A stretch of 64,000 bases of DNA from Acidimicrobiia bacterium (GCA_011523635.1 WTGI01000087.1:1-64000); one strand, 5' to 3'. Counted from the first letter of the stretch, positions 9,274 through 17,870 are shown. Program-made: numbers and translations. The notes: generated by a model from the letters alone, not told the origin.

Positions 9274-9444
9274 TCATTGGAGCACGGCAATGATGATCGC
9301 GGCCGCACTCGCAACCAGACCGGTCATCCACCCCACGATCCAGCGCGTCTGTTCGGCGAAGCGCCTCTCTATGTCGGCGCGGAGACGCGAGATGGCAGCG
9401 TCCAGCCGGTCGGAGCTTACGTACTTCTCGGTAACCTGTGTCAT
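9274..9444 (-). CDS. 56-residue coiled-coil / single-TM protein
   Basis: Short gene running from ATG at 9444 to TGA at 9274. The N-terminal half is a charged amphipathic helix with heptad spacing (RLDAAISRLRADIERRFAEQ), followed by one hydrophobic segment (MTGLVASAAAIIIAVLQ) at the C-terminus. The layout resembles small tail-anchored or holin-like proteins such as DUF1640-type membrane-anchored coiled coils; no function can be assigned. A sigma70-like promoter lies 50 bp upstream, so this looks like a real monocistronic gene. Shine-Dalgarno is weak (GGGGAC). Confidence 0.65.
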   Translation of the reverse strand: MTQVTEKYVSSDRLDAAISRLRADIERRFAEQTRWIVGWMTGLVASAAAIIIAVLQ

Positions 9445-9494
9445 GTCCCCAATCTACTTTCGTCGCTCGTCGGGGAAAGTTACTCTCTTACTCT

Positions 9495-9524
9495 ACCATA
9501 AGTAACCAACTGTAGCGTCGTCAA
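9495..9524 (-). promoter_or_regulatory. Sigma70-type promoter for the 56-residue gene
   Basis: On the minus strand: -35 TTGACG (9524-9519), 18-bp spacer, -10 TATGGT (9500-9495), in a locally AT-rich stretch. The predicted start leaves a leader of about 45 nt before the ATG at 9444. An inverted GTTACT...AGTAAC (9480-9506) overlaps the -10 and could be an operator. Confidence 0.6.
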
Positions 9525-9632
9525 CGGACTATCAATGTGGCCGGCGTTCCCGCTCCGCACGTGTAACAGGGTCGGGTAAGTCTTCGACGAGTACGATCGG
9601 GGCGGTCGCCGCCCGATGCATGGAGGTCATCA

Positions 9633-11054
9633 ATGAGCCAGGCTTCTGCTTCTGATAGCTTCGAGTGCGACCTCCTGCTCGAGGGTGGGGAGGTGATCAC
9701 GCTGGACGGGAAGCGGCGCGTGCTGGATGACGGCGCGGTGGCCGTCTCCGGCGGGAAGATCGCGCAGGTCGGCGCCGCCGCCGGCATGCGGCACCTGCGG
9801 GAGACGGCCGGAAGGGTCGTCGACTGCCGGGGCAAGGTGGTCCTGCCAGGGCTGACCGACGGGCACACCCACCTGTTCCAGTCGTTGGGCAGGGGACTCG
9901 GCGACGGTATGACGCTGGTGCCCTGGCTCCAGAAGTTCATGCTGCCCTACTCGAAGGCCATCACCAGGGAGATGAGCGTGGCGGCCGTCCAACTCGGAGC
10001 ACTCCAGGCCGCCCTCTCCGGAACCACGATGGTGGTGGACAACCACTATGCACCCACGGACACGGAGACCATCCTCGCCGTGGCCGACGCGGTGGAAGAG
10101 GTGGGGATCAGAGGCGCCATCGCCCGGGGAATCTTCGGGGAGATGAACCCGGGCGGCGAGCTGATGGGGGTGGATCCGGACCTGTTCACCTGGACCAACC
10201 AGGAGGAGATCGCCATCACCGCCGAGTGCATGGCAGAGCGCCCGCGGGGCGGCCTGGTCGAGGTCTGGCCGTGCCCGGAGAACATCGTCTACGTCTGGCC
10301 GGAGCTCATAGATGCCTCCGCGGAGATGGCTGCGGTCGCCGGGGTTGGCTGGCACATGCACTGCTCCGAGGTGCAGGACGAGATCTCGTTCTTCATGGAG
10401 GTGCACGGAAGCCGTCCGGTGGCGTGGCTGGCCGACCGGGGGCTGCTGAGCCGCCACACCACACTGGCTCACGCCGTCTGGCTGGATCCTGACGAGGTGG
10501 CCGCCATGGGCGCCTCCGGGGCCACCGCAGTGCACAACCCGATCTCCAACCAGTACCTGGCCTCGGGCGTGCTCCACCTCGAGGCGCTGTTGTCGGCGGG
10601 CGCCACCGTGGCCCTCGGGAGTGACGGGGTGGCCGTCGCCGGGCAGGACATCTTCGAAGCCATGAAGGCCGGGCTGCTGATGCACCGTGTCGCCAGCCTC
10701 GACTCCACCGCCACCACAGTGGAGCAGTTCCTCGAACTGGGGACGCGCGGCGGAGCGGCCATGACCGGCCTTGACGCCGGATCGCTGGAGCCGGGCCGGG
10801 CTGCCGACCTGGTGGTGGTGGATGTCTCCGGAGTTCGGCACACGCCGTGGAGCCGTCCGGTTGCTTCGGTGGTGCACTCCGGTAGCTCGGCCGACGTGGA
10901 GATGGTGATCGTCGGGGGCGAGATCATCGTGGAGGACGGCCGCTCCACGAGGGTGGACGAGGCCGAGGTAAGGGCCAAGGCGGGAGAGGCGGCCGCCCAA
11001 CTCTTCGGCAAGGCACGCCTGAGCGAACTCGCCAAGGACTGGATCAGTTCCTAA
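9633..11054 (+). CDS. Amidohydrolase-family hydrolase/deaminase (TrzN/AtzB/SAH-deaminase-like)
   Basis: 473 residues with an excellent Shine-Dalgarno (GGAGG, 6 nt before ATG). Metal-dependent TIM-barrel hydrolase of the amidohydrolase superfamily: HxH metal motif in GLTDGHTHLFQSLGRGL (about residue 76), further ligands in GVGWHMHCSE and TLAHAVWL, and the catalytic Asp in VALGSDGVAV. The N- and C-terminal beta-sandwich halves are present (VLPGL, GRAADLVVVD). The HTHLFQSLGRG pattern matches the chlorohydrolase / S-adenosylhomocysteine-deaminase / cytosine-deaminase branch, so a purine, pyrimidine or triazine-like ring is the probable substrate. Its exact substrate is unknown. It stands alone, convergent with ccdA. 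Confidence 0.85.
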   Translation: MSQASASDSFECDLLLEGGEVITLDGKRRVLDDGAVAVSGGKIAQVGAAAGMRHLRETAGRVVDCRGKVVLPGLTDGHTHLFQSLGRGLGDGMTLVPWLQKFMLPYSKAITREMSVAAVQLGALQAALSGTTMVVDNHYAPTDTETILAVADAVEEVGIRGAIARGIFGEMNPGGELMGVDPDLFTWTNQEEIAITAECMAERPRGGLVEVWPCPENIVYVWPELIDASAEMAAVAGVGWHMHCSEVQDEISFFMEVHGSRPVAWLADRGLLSRHTTLAHAVWLDPDEVAAMGASGATAVHNPISNQYLASGVLHLEALLSAGATVALGSDGVAVAGQDIFEAMKAGLLMHRVASLDSTATTVEQFLELGTRGGAAMTGLDAGSLEPGRAADLVVVDVSGVRHTPWSRPVASVVHSGSSADVEMVIVGGEIIVEDGRSTRVDEAEVRAKAGEAAAQLFGKARLSELAKDWISS

Positions 11055-11113
11055 TTTCTAGTCTGTAGTCCTAGTTAATAGTGATAAAGCACAACTAGCA
11101 ACTAGCAACTAGA
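11052..11113. repeat. Heptamer array (CAACTAG units) between amidohydrolase and ccdA
   Basis: The interval between two convergent genes is made largely of CTAG-containing 7-mers: degenerate units (TTCTAGT, GTAGTCC, TAGTTAA) next to the amidohydrolase stop and near-perfect AACTAGC units (11094-11113) running into the ccdA stop, whose TAG is part of the last unit. Same family as the arrays at 11.9, 25.6, 36.4 and 63.1 kb. Confidence 0.85.
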
Positions 11114-11861
11114 TAGCGGCCAGGTCCTCGAGGCCGAGCCTGATCATCCACTCGCTGATCAGGCTCGACAGATCGGTGATGCGGCCGGTGATGAACAGCC
11201 AACCGAAGACGATCATCAGGAGGCCGGACAGGACGTTGATGGTCCGCAGATGGCGCTGGAGGAGCTTGATGCCCGAGTAGAGCTTGGTCACGCCGATTCC
11301 GGCGGCGATGAACGGCAGGCCCATACCCATCGAGAACACGAACAGCAGGAGCATCCCCCTGGCGACCGTCTCCTGGGTCGCGGCCTGGGTGAGGATGGCC
11401 GCCAGCACCGGACCGATGCACGGGGTCCAGCCGAAACCGAAGGCCATTCCCATCACCAGCGGCGCCCAGCCGCCCAGTTGCGAGGGCCGCACGTGGAGCC
11501 GCCGCTCCCGGTAGAGGAAGGCCAGGCGAGGCGACGTGCTGAGCGCCATCAGCACGATGACCAGCCCGAACACGGCGATCAGCCAGCCCGCTGCCGTCGT
11601 GATGACGCCCTTGTTGCGGGCGAGCAGGCCTGCCACCGAAGTAGCCCCCGCTCCGAGGGCCACGAAGACGATCGTGAACCCGAGCACGAACAGCACGGTG
11701 ACCCGGAGCATCCGGGCTGTGGAGGCCTTCCCCTGTTGCAGATCGGCCACCGAGTAACCCGACATGAGCCCCAGGTATCCGGGCAGCAGCGGCAGCACGC
11801 AGGGCGATACGAAGGACAATGCCCCGAAGACGAGGGCGCTCAGGTAGCCGGCCGGGTCCAT
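11109..11861 (-). CDS. ccdA: CcdA-type thiol-disulfide membrane transporter
   Basis: Passes electrons from cytosolic thioredoxin across the membrane to extracytoplasmic thiol-disulfide proteins, for example those keeping apocytochrome c reduced. 250 residues with six hydrophobic segments. The two essential cysteines sit in FVSPCVLPLLPGY (TM1) and WTPCIGPVLAA (TM4), the inverted-repeat signature of CcdA/DsbD-beta. No ccsA/resB or resA is adjacent, so the partner is not shown here. It lies alone between heptamer arrays. Confidence 0.92.
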   Translation of the reverse strand: MDPAGYLSALVFGALSFVSPCVLPLLPGYLGLMSGYSVADLQQGKASTARMLRVTVLFVLGFTIVFVALGAGATSVAGLLARNKGVITTAAGWLIAVFGLVIVLMALSTSPRLAFLYRERRLHVRPSQLGGWAPLVMGMAFGFGWTPCIGPVLAAILTQAATQETVARGMLLLFVFSMGMGLPFIAAGIGVTKLYSGIKLLQRHLRTINVLSGLLMIVFGWLFITGRITDLSSLISEWMIRLGLEDLAAI

Positions 11862-11871
11862 GATCCTGGAT

Positions 11872-11951
11872 TCTAGTTGTCAGTCGCCGGTTGCCAGTCA
11901 GTTGCTAGTTGCTCTATTGACTAGAAACCAGGGACTATCAACTAGCAACTA
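11872..11951. repeat. Heptamer array between ccdA start and fabI stop
   Basis: About 80 bp of CTAGTTG, CCAGTCA and CAACTAG variants; the end GACTATCAACTAGCAACTA includes the fabI TAG stop (11949-11951). Because this array lies 5' of ccdA as well as 3' of fabI, any ccdA promoter must be in or before it; TATTGACTAG inside is the only AT-rich stretch. Confidence 0.8.
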
Positions 11952-12722
11952 AGTGGCGATGGCGTGGAAGCCGGCGTCCACGTGGATGACCTCGCCGGTT
12001 ACCTTGGTGGCGAAGTCGGAGAGCATGACACAGATCATGTTGGCCACCGGAGTGGGATCGGACGTGTCCCAGGTGAGGGGGGCTCGCTCGCTCCAGACAT
12101 CCTGGAACCGTTCGAATCCGGGTATGCCCTTGGCCGCCATCGTCGACAGCGGTCCCGCCGACACGGCGTTCACCCGGACGTTGTGGCGCCCCAGGTCGCG
12201 GGCCAGGTAGCGGGTCACCGAGGCCAGGGCGGCCTTGCAGACCCCCATCCAGTCGTAGGCGGGCCAGGCTTGGGTGCTGTTGTCGAAGTCGAGGGTCACC
12301 AGGGATCCTCCCCCCGCCTCTTCGAATAGCGGGAGCAGTCCCACGGCCAGCGTCTTGTAGGAGAACGCCGAGGTGGTGAAGGCAAGGGAGGCGCTGTCCA
12401 CGGGCGTGGTCAGGAAGTTGCCGCCCAGCGCGTCCTCGGGGGCGAAGGCTATGGCATGCAGAGCCCCGTCCAGGCTCCCCCAACGGCGCCCCAGCTCGTC
12501 CACCAGCTGCTGCATGTGAACCGGGTCGTTGATGTCGAGTTCGAAGACGTCGGGCGGATCAGGCAGGCGGCGGGCTGCCCGCTGGGTGAGACGGATCCCC
12601 CGCCCGAATCCGGTCAGGACGATCTCTGCGCCCTGTTCCTGGGCGACCTTGGCGCTGTGCCAGGCGATCGAGCCGTGCGTGAGGACGCCGGTTACCAGCA
12701 CCCGCTTACCTGTAAGCAGCAT
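11949..12722 (-). CDS. fabI: Enoyl-[acyl-carrier-protein] reductase, InhA/FabI type
   Basis: NADH-dependent reduction of trans-2-enoyl-ACP in fatty acid elongation. 257 residues, Rossmann fold of the atypical SDR class. The N-terminal GKRVLVTGVLTHGSIAWHSA has the FabI cofactor loop; the catalytic Tyr-x6-Lys is in AYDWMGVCKAAL, preceded by the DFDNSTQAWP strand; and the C-terminal TGEVIHVDAGFHAIAT is typical. The wording of these motifs is closer to mycobacterial InhA than to E. coli FabI. No fabG sits beside it, unlike in mycobacteria. Confidence 0.93.
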   Translation of the reverse strand: MLLTGKRVLVTGVLTHGSIAWHSAKVAQEQGAEIVLTGFGRGIRLTQRAARRLPDPPDVFELDINDPVHMQQLVDELGRRWGSLDGALHAIAFAPEDALGGNFLTTPVDSASLAFTTSAFSYKTLAVGLLPLFEEAGGGSLVTLDFDNSTQAWPAYDWMGVCKAALASVTRYLARDLGRHNVRVNAVSAGPLSTMAAKGIPGFERFQDVWSERAPLTWDTSDPTPVANMICVMLSDFATKVTGEVIHVDAGFHAIAT

Positions 12723-12789
12723 GACCTCTCCTCCGTAGCGTTACCCTGCCGGGCGCCGGTCCCGAGCGAGAGCCGGCGGCGCAGAGCGC

Positions 12790-14751
12790 TCAGTCCTCGT
12801 CAGCAGGGGCTGCGGCCGCCTTCTCCGCGATCTCGGCAACGATATCGGCATTGGCCAGCGTGGTCACGTCCCCCAGCTTCCGCTGTTCCGAGATGTCCCT
12901 CAACAGGCGCCTCATGATCTTGCCCGAACGGGTCTTGGGCACGTCGGGCGTGAAGACGATGCTCTTGGGCTTGGCGATCGGGCCGATCGAGTTGGCGACA
13001 TGATCCCTTAGCTCGCCTATCAGCGATGAGTCACCCTCCATGCTGCCCCGTAGGCTGACGAAGGCGGCGATCGCCTGGCCGGTGAGCGGGTCGGAACGGC
13101 CCACCACCGCAGCCTCCGCCACGGAGGGGTGCGAGACCAGGGCCGACTCCACCTCCATGGTGGAGATGTTGTGGCCGGACACGAGCATCACATCGTCCAC
13201 CCTGCCCAGCAACCACAGATACCCGTCATCGTCCAGCTTGGCCCCGTCACCGGGGAAGTACATGCCGTCGTAGCGGGACCAGTAGGTGTCGACGTACCGC
13301 TGATCGTCGCCCCAGATGGAGCGCAGCATGGAGGGCCAGGTGTTGCGGATGACCAGGTAGCCGCCCCCTCCCCTGCCGACCGGGTTGCCGGCATCGTCGA
13401 CCACGTCCGCCTGGATGCCCGGCATGGGGTTGGTGGCCGAGCCCGGCTTGGTGGTGGTGATGCCGGGCAGGGGTGCGATCATGATCGAGCCGGTCTCGGT
13501 CTGCCACCAGGTGTCCATGACCGGCGCCTTGCCTCCACCGATGAACTCGTGATACCACATCCATGCCTCGGGGTTGATGGGTTCGCCCACGGTGCCGAGC
13601 ACGCGCAGCGTGGACAGATCGTGACGTTGCGGATACTCCTCACCCCACTTCATGAAGGCCCGTATGGCGGTGGGTGCGGTGTAGAGCTGGGTCACCTTGT
13701 ACTTGGCGATGATCGACCACAGCCGGTCCTTGTCCGGGTAGTCGGGCGTTCCCTCGTACATGACCGAGGTGGTCTGGTTGGCGAGCGGCCCGTAGAGGAT
13801 GTAGGTGTGACCGGTCACCCAGCCGATGTCGGCGGCGCACCACCAGATGTCCTGGTCGGGTTTGATGTCGAACACGAAGCTGTGCGTCGTGGCCGCACCC
13901 ACCAGATATCCCCCCGTGGTGTGCATGATGCCCTTGGGCTTGGCGGTGGTGCCGGAGGTGTACAGGATGTAGAGCAGGTCCTCTGCGTTCATGACCTCGG
14001 GGGCGCATTCGGCGCTCTGCCCGTCCACGAGGTCGTGCCACCAGATGTCCCGCCCCTCCATCATGGTCACTTCGTTCTCGGTCCGGCGCAGTACCACGCA
14101 CCGCTCGACCAGGTCCGTCCTTTCCATGGCGCGGTCGGCGGCCACCTTCAGATCCACCACGGTCCCCCGGCGCCAGGCGCCGTCGCAGGTGATCAGAACC
14201 CGGGCGCCGGCGTCCTCGACCCGGTCGTAGATCGCGTCGGCCGAGAAGCCGCCGAAGATGACACTATGGGCGGCGCCGATGCGAGCGCAGGCCAGCATGG
14301 CGACCGCCAGCTCGGGAACCATGCCCATGTAGACGGCCACCCGGTCACCCTTGCGCACACCGATCGAACGCAGGCCGTTGGCGAACCGGCAAACGTCCTC
14401 GTAGAGGTCCTGGTAGGTGATGGTGCGCTCGTCCCCCGGCTCGCCCTCCCAGTAGTAGGCCACCTTGCCGCCCTTGCCGGCCTCGATGTGGCGGTCCAGG
14501 CAGTTGTAGGACATGTTGAGCTCGCCGTCGGTGAACCACTTGAAGAAAGGAGGGTTGGAGTCGTCCAGGAGGACGGTGGGCTCCTTGAACCAGGTCACTC
14601 GGTTGCGGGCCTGCGCCTCCCAGTATGCGACCGGATCGGCGGCAGCCTGCTCATGCAGGCCGGGTAGGGCGTTGGCCTGCCGGGTGAACTCCGGTGACGG
14701 CGGGAAGATGCGATCTTCCTGCAACAGGTTTTCGATGGTGCGCTCGGCCAC
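12790..14751 (-). CDS. acs: Acetyl-CoA synthetase (AMP-forming)
   Basis: Makes acetyl-CoA from acetate, ATP and CoA through acetyl-AMP. 653 residues, full length for the family. The P-loop-like motif is YTSGTTAKPKGIMHTTGG, A8/hinge motifs are DTWWQTETGS and LLGRVDDVMLVSGHNIS, and the catalytic (and regulatory, acetylatable) Lys is in KTRSGKIMRRLLRDI. Start is GTG at 14751 with GAGGAGAC close before it. Divides the fabI and lipoate blocks and appears monocistronic. Confidence 0.96.
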   Translation of the reverse strand: MAERTIENLLQEDRIFPPSPEFTRQANALPGLHEQAAADPVAYWEAQARNRVTWFKEPTVLLDDSNPPFFKWFTDGELNMSYNCLDRHIEAGKGGKVAYYWEGEPGDERTITYQDLYEDVCRFANGLRSIGVRKGDRVAVYMGMVPELAVAMLACARIGAAHSVIFGGFSADAIYDRVEDAGARVLITCDGAWRRGTVVDLKVAADRAMERTDLVERCVVLRRTENEVTMMEGRDIWWHDLVDGQSAECAPEVMNAEDLLYILYTSGTTAKPKGIMHTTGGYLVGAATTHSFVFDIKPDQDIWWCAADIGWVTGHTYILYGPLANQTTSVMYEGTPDYPDKDRLWSIIAKYKVTQLYTAPTAIRAFMKWGEEYPQRHDLSTLRVLGTVGEPINPEAWMWYHEFIGGGKAPVMDTWWQTETGSIMIAPLPGITTTKPGSATNPMPGIQADVVDDAGNPVGRGGGGYLVIRNTWPSMLRSIWGDDQRYVDTYWSRYDGMYFPGDGAKLDDDGYLWLLGRVDDVMLVSGHNISTMEVESALVSHPSVAEAAVVGRSDPLTGQAIAAFVSLRGSMEGDSSLIGELRDHVANSIGPIAKPKSIVFTPDVPKTRSGKIMRRLLRDISEQRKLGDVTTLANADIVAEIAEKAAAAPADED

Positions 14752-14856
14752 GTCTCCTCGCTTACGATCGGCGTGGGTTGGAGGCTACTCGCGTCGCCAC
14801 GCCCTTCGCGCCGGGCCTCCTGGAGCCTTGGGATCCGGGGTGTTTCCGCCTCGGGG

Positions 14857-16611
14857 TCAGTGGCCGATCGCGGCGGCGGGAACGCCGGAAGTGGTGGCGG
14901 CGTCCAGGGAATCCCGGGCATGGTAGGACGACCGCACCAGCGGGCCCGACTCGATGTGGGCCAGACCGACCCGCCGGCCGAAGTCGGCGTACTCGGCGAA
15001 CTCGTCGGGGTGGACGTAACGGTCCACCGGGCGGTGCCTCACCGTGGGCCGCAGGTACTGACCCACCGTGACCACGTCCACGCCCACCGCCCTGAGGTCG
15101 GCGATAGCTCCCAGAACCTCGTCGCGGGCCTCGCCCATCCCCACGATCAATCCCGACTTCACCACCCCGTCCGGCCGGTGCCACTTGGCCCGGGCCAGGA
15201 GCGCGAGGGAGCGTCCGTACGAGGCGGCGGTCCTCACCTCGCGCTGGAGCCGGAGCACGGTCTCGGTGTTGTGGTTCAGCACCGCCGGCCCCGCGTCCAT
15301 GACCCGCTCCAGGTCCGCCCTGGCCCCCTTGAAGTCGGGAATCAGCACCTCTACGTCGCACTCCGGTACCCGTTTCCGCACTTCCTGCACCGTCCTGGCG
15401 AAGATGGTCGAGCCGCCGTCCGGCAGGTCGTCCCGGTTGACGGACGTGATCACGGCGTGGCGCAGTCCCATGGCCGCTATGGCCTCGGCCACCCGCACCG
15501 GTTCGTGGAGGTCGAGGCCCTGGGGGCGGCCCGTAGTGACGTCGCAGAAACCACATGCCCGGGTGCAGACACCGCCCAGGATCATGATGGTGGCGGCGCC
15601 CTCGCTCCAGCACTCGTAGATGTTGGGGCAGCCTGCTTCCTCGCAAACCGTGTGGAGGTCGAGCTCCCGCATGAGCCTCCCTAGTTGCCGGTACTCCGGC
15701 CCCAGGCGGGCGGTCACCTTCATCCAGGGCGCCCGCGGCGGCTCGCCCGCCAACCGCTTGCCGATGGTCACCGGCACGGCTGCCCGGCCCTTGGGGGCGA
15801 AGGTTCCCTCGGCGAGGAGCCGGTCAACCTCGAAGGCTCTGGGCCGTCCCTGCCCCCGGGTAAAGGCGCCCAGTTGGAGGTCGTTCTGCTCGTACCCGAA
15901 CACCTCCACGAAGCGAGGGACCAGCAACTCCACGGCCTCCTCGATAGAGATCCTCGTGCCCAGCAATTCCGCGAGGGACGTGACGGGCCGGTCGGTGATG
16001 CCACACGGGTGCATGTGACCGAAGTAGCTCATGTCGGGATCGACATTCAGGGCGAAGCCATGCATGGTGACGCCCCGAGCCACGCGGACACCGATTGCGG
16101 CCACCTTGCCCCGGTCGGTCCACACTCCCGTGTACCCGGCATCCCGCCAGGCCTCCAGGCCGAGGTCGGACATGGTGCGGATCAGCACCTCCTCCACGGC
16201 CCGTACGTAGGGGACGATCTTGCGCAGGTCGGCCAGGGCCAGGATGGGGTAGCCGACCAGCTGGCCGGGGCCATGGTAGGTGATGTCGCCGCCGCGGTCG
16301 ATGTCGAAACGCTGCGCGCCGATTCCGGTCAGGCGATCCTCGGGAAGGAGGAGGTGGGATCCGTCGCCGTTCCGACCCACGGTATAGACGTGGGGGTGTT
16401 CCTGCAGCAGCAGGTAGTCCGATCTCGCCCGGCCGTTCTGCCTACCTTCCCAGAAGGCGCGCTGGAGGTCCCAGGCCTCGTCGTAGGCGAGCCGACCCAA
16501 CCATCTGGTGCGTAGCCGGGACGGGTCGGCGGCTACCCGGAACTGCAGGTCCGTTTCGACCGGGAGCGGGACCGGGTCCAGCGGCCTCTCTAGATCAGTT
16601 GCTGTTCCCAA
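14857..16611 (-). CDS. lipBA: Bifunctional octanoyltransferase / lipoyl synthase (LipB-LipA fusion)
   Basis: One uninterrupted frame carries both lipoate-synthesis enzymes, 584 residues from a TTG at 16611 (GGAG 8 nt before; 22-bp overlap with the E2 gene). An ATG at 16689 would add 26 Arg-rich residues inside E2 and is less likely. Residues about 30-260 are LipB: RGGDITYHGPGQL, Lys169 in GKVAAIGVRV and the acyl-thioester Cys203 in HPCGITDR. A linker of about 30 residues leads to LipA (about 297-575): auxiliary cluster CEEAGCPNIYEC (Cys323/328/334), radical-SAM CTRACGFC (Cys349/353/356) and the late RSSY motif whose Ser ligates the auxiliary cluster. It transfers octanoyl from ACP to lipoyl domains and inserts two sulfurs. 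Lies directly downstream of a lipoyl-bearing E2, its likely substrate. Confidence 0.93.
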   Translation of the reverse strand: MGTATDLERPLDPVPLPVETDLQFRVAADPSRLRTRWLGRLAYDEAWDLQRAFWEGRQNGRARSDYLLLQEHPHVYTVGRNGDGSHLLLPEDRLTGIGAQRFDIDRGGDITYHGPGQLVGYPILALADLRKIVPYVRAVEEVLIRTMSDLGLEAWRDAGYTGVWTDRGKVAAIGVRVARGVTMHGFALNVDPDMSYFGHMHPCGITDRPVTSLAELLGTRISIEEAVELLVPRFVEVFGYEQNDLQLGAFTRGQGRPRAFEVDRLLAEGTFAPKGRAAVPVTIGKRLAGEPPRAPWMKVTARLGPEYRQLGRLMRELDLHTVCEEAGCPNIYECWSEGAATIMILGGVCTRACGFCDVTTGRPQGLDLHEPVRVAEAIAAMGLRHAVITSVNRDDLPDGGSTIFARTVQEVRKRVPECDVEVLIPDFKGARADLERVMDAGPAVLNHNTETVLRLQREVRTAASYGRSLALLARAKWHRPDGVVKSGLIVGMGEARDEVLGAIADLRAVGVDVVTVGQYLRPTVRHRPVDRYVHPDEFAEYADFGRRVGLAHIESGPLVRSSYHARDSLDAATTSGVPAAAIGH

Positions 16612-17870
16612 TCCCAGGTCTCCAGGTTTTCCTTGATCCGGCGGAGGAATAGGACCGCGACGGCGCCGTCGAAGGCTCGATGATCCCATGACAGGCCGAG
16701 GTAACCCAGGGGCCTGATGGCGATGGCGTCCGCGCCATCGGGCGTGGTTATCACCTTGGGACGCTTGGCGATCCCGTCCGTAGAGAGGATGGCCACGTTG
16801 GGCACGTTGATGACCGGCGCGGACATGAACGATCCGTACGGCCCGGGATTGGTGATCGTGAAGGTGCTACCGGATATGTCGTCGGGACCCACCTGACCGC
16901 CGCGCGCTCGCACCGCCAGGTCCCGGACCTTCCTGGCAAGGGCCCTCAGCGAGTAGTCATCCGCCTTCTTGATGGTGACCACCATCAGACCGTCCTGGTT
17001 GAGGTCGACCGCTATGCCGAGGTCGACATCCTGGTGGAAGGTGGCGGTGCGTCCCTGCTGGTCGAAGGAACTGTTGACCACCGGGAAGGCCCGGAGGGCA
17101 TCCATCGTGGCGCGGGCGATGAAGGGCAGGTAGGTGAGCGAGAACCCCTCCTGCTGCCGGAAGGACTCGCGATGGGCTTGGCGCACCCTCTCCACCCGTT
17201 CGTAGTCGACCTCCATGGATGTCCACACGTGGGCGGCGGTTCGGAGGGAGGCGACCATGTTGTCGGCGATGCGCACCCGCAGGCGGCTGAGCTTGACGGG
17301 CTCGTCCATCGGGGGCCCGGGATCGGCCGGTTCGGGCGCGGGCGCGGCGGGGGCCGGCGCCGGTTCCGGCGCCGCCTTGATGCTCTCTATGTAGGCGAGC
17401 ACATCGTTGCGTGTCACCCGGCCGTCGCGTCCGGTGCCCTCGATGACGCTCGGGTCGATGTCGTGCTCCCGAGCCAACCGGCGAACCACCGGCGACAGGA
17501 ACTTGCGGGGTCCGGGCCGGTCGGGTGCGGCCGGTGTGGGAGTCGCAGCGGGAGCCGGCGGCGGCGCCGGCCGGGGCTCCTCCTCCGGGGGCGCTTCGGG
17601 CTCTGCGGGAGCAGCGGCCGAGACGCCCTCGTCGGCCGAGGCGATCACCACCATCGCCGTGCCGACCTCGATCGTCTCGCCCTCGCCCACCAGGATCTCG
17701 CTGACCACGCCGGCCACCGGTGACGGGACTTCCGTGTCGACCTTGTCCGTGGAGATCTCGACGATGGCCTCGTCGCGGGCGATGGAATCGCCCACCTGCT
17801 TCATCCATCGGAGCACGGTGCCCTCGGTTACCGTCTCGCCCAGCTGCGGCATGGACACTGTGGTTGGCAT
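16590..17870 (-). CDS. 2-oxoacid dehydrogenase E2 (dihydrolipoyl acyltransferase)
   Basis: Core acyltransferase of a 2-oxoacid dehydrogenase complex. 426 residues from the ATG at 17870 (GGAGAGG 8 nt upstream). It has one lipoyl domain (about 1-76; lipoylated Lys in EISTDKVDTEVPSP), a Pro/Ala/Glu-rich linker, an E3-binding domain (about 125-165, SPVVRRLAREHDIDPSVIEGTGRDGRVTRNDV), a second Ala/Pro linker, and the catalytic domain ending with LSWDHRAFDGA (His and Asp of HxxxDG). Whether it serves pyruvate, 2-oxoglutarate or branched-chain acids cannot be decided; no E1 gene is in the window. Operon with lpd and lipBA. Confidence 0.93.
   Translation of the reverse strand: MPTTVSMPQLGETVTEGTVLRWMKQVGDSIARDEAIVEISTDKVDTEVPSPVAGVVSEILVGEGETIEVGTAMVVIASADEGVSAAAPAEPEAPPEEEPRPAPPPAPAATPTPAAPDRPGPRKFLSPVVRRLAREHDIDPSVIEGTGRDGRVTRNDVLAYIESIKAAPEPAPAPAAPAPEPADPGPPMDEPVKLSRLRVRIADNMVASLRTAAHVWTSMEVDYERVERVRQAHRESFRQQEGFSLTYLPFIARATMDALRAFPVVNSSFDQQGRTATFHQDVDLGIAVDLNQDGLMVVTIKKADDYSLRALARKVRDLAVRARGGQVGPDDISGSTFTITNPGPYGSFMSAPVINVPNVAILSTDGIAKRPKVITTPDGADAIAIRPLGYLGLSWDHRAFDGAVAVLFLRRIKENLETWDWEQQLI

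Noticed and set aside
9630-11000. 456-codon open frame on the minus strand opposite the amidohydrolase gene
   Set aside because: The + strand frame has all amidohydrolase motifs, a strong ribosome binding site and normal composition; the antisense frame is a high-GC shadow rich in His/Gly/Arg without recognisable domains.
16609-16689. ATG at 16689 as the start of the LipB-LipA fusion
   Set aside because: It would overlap the E2 coding sequence by 100 bp and add an Arg-run unlike LipB; the TTG at 16611 has a ribosome binding site and minimal overlap.
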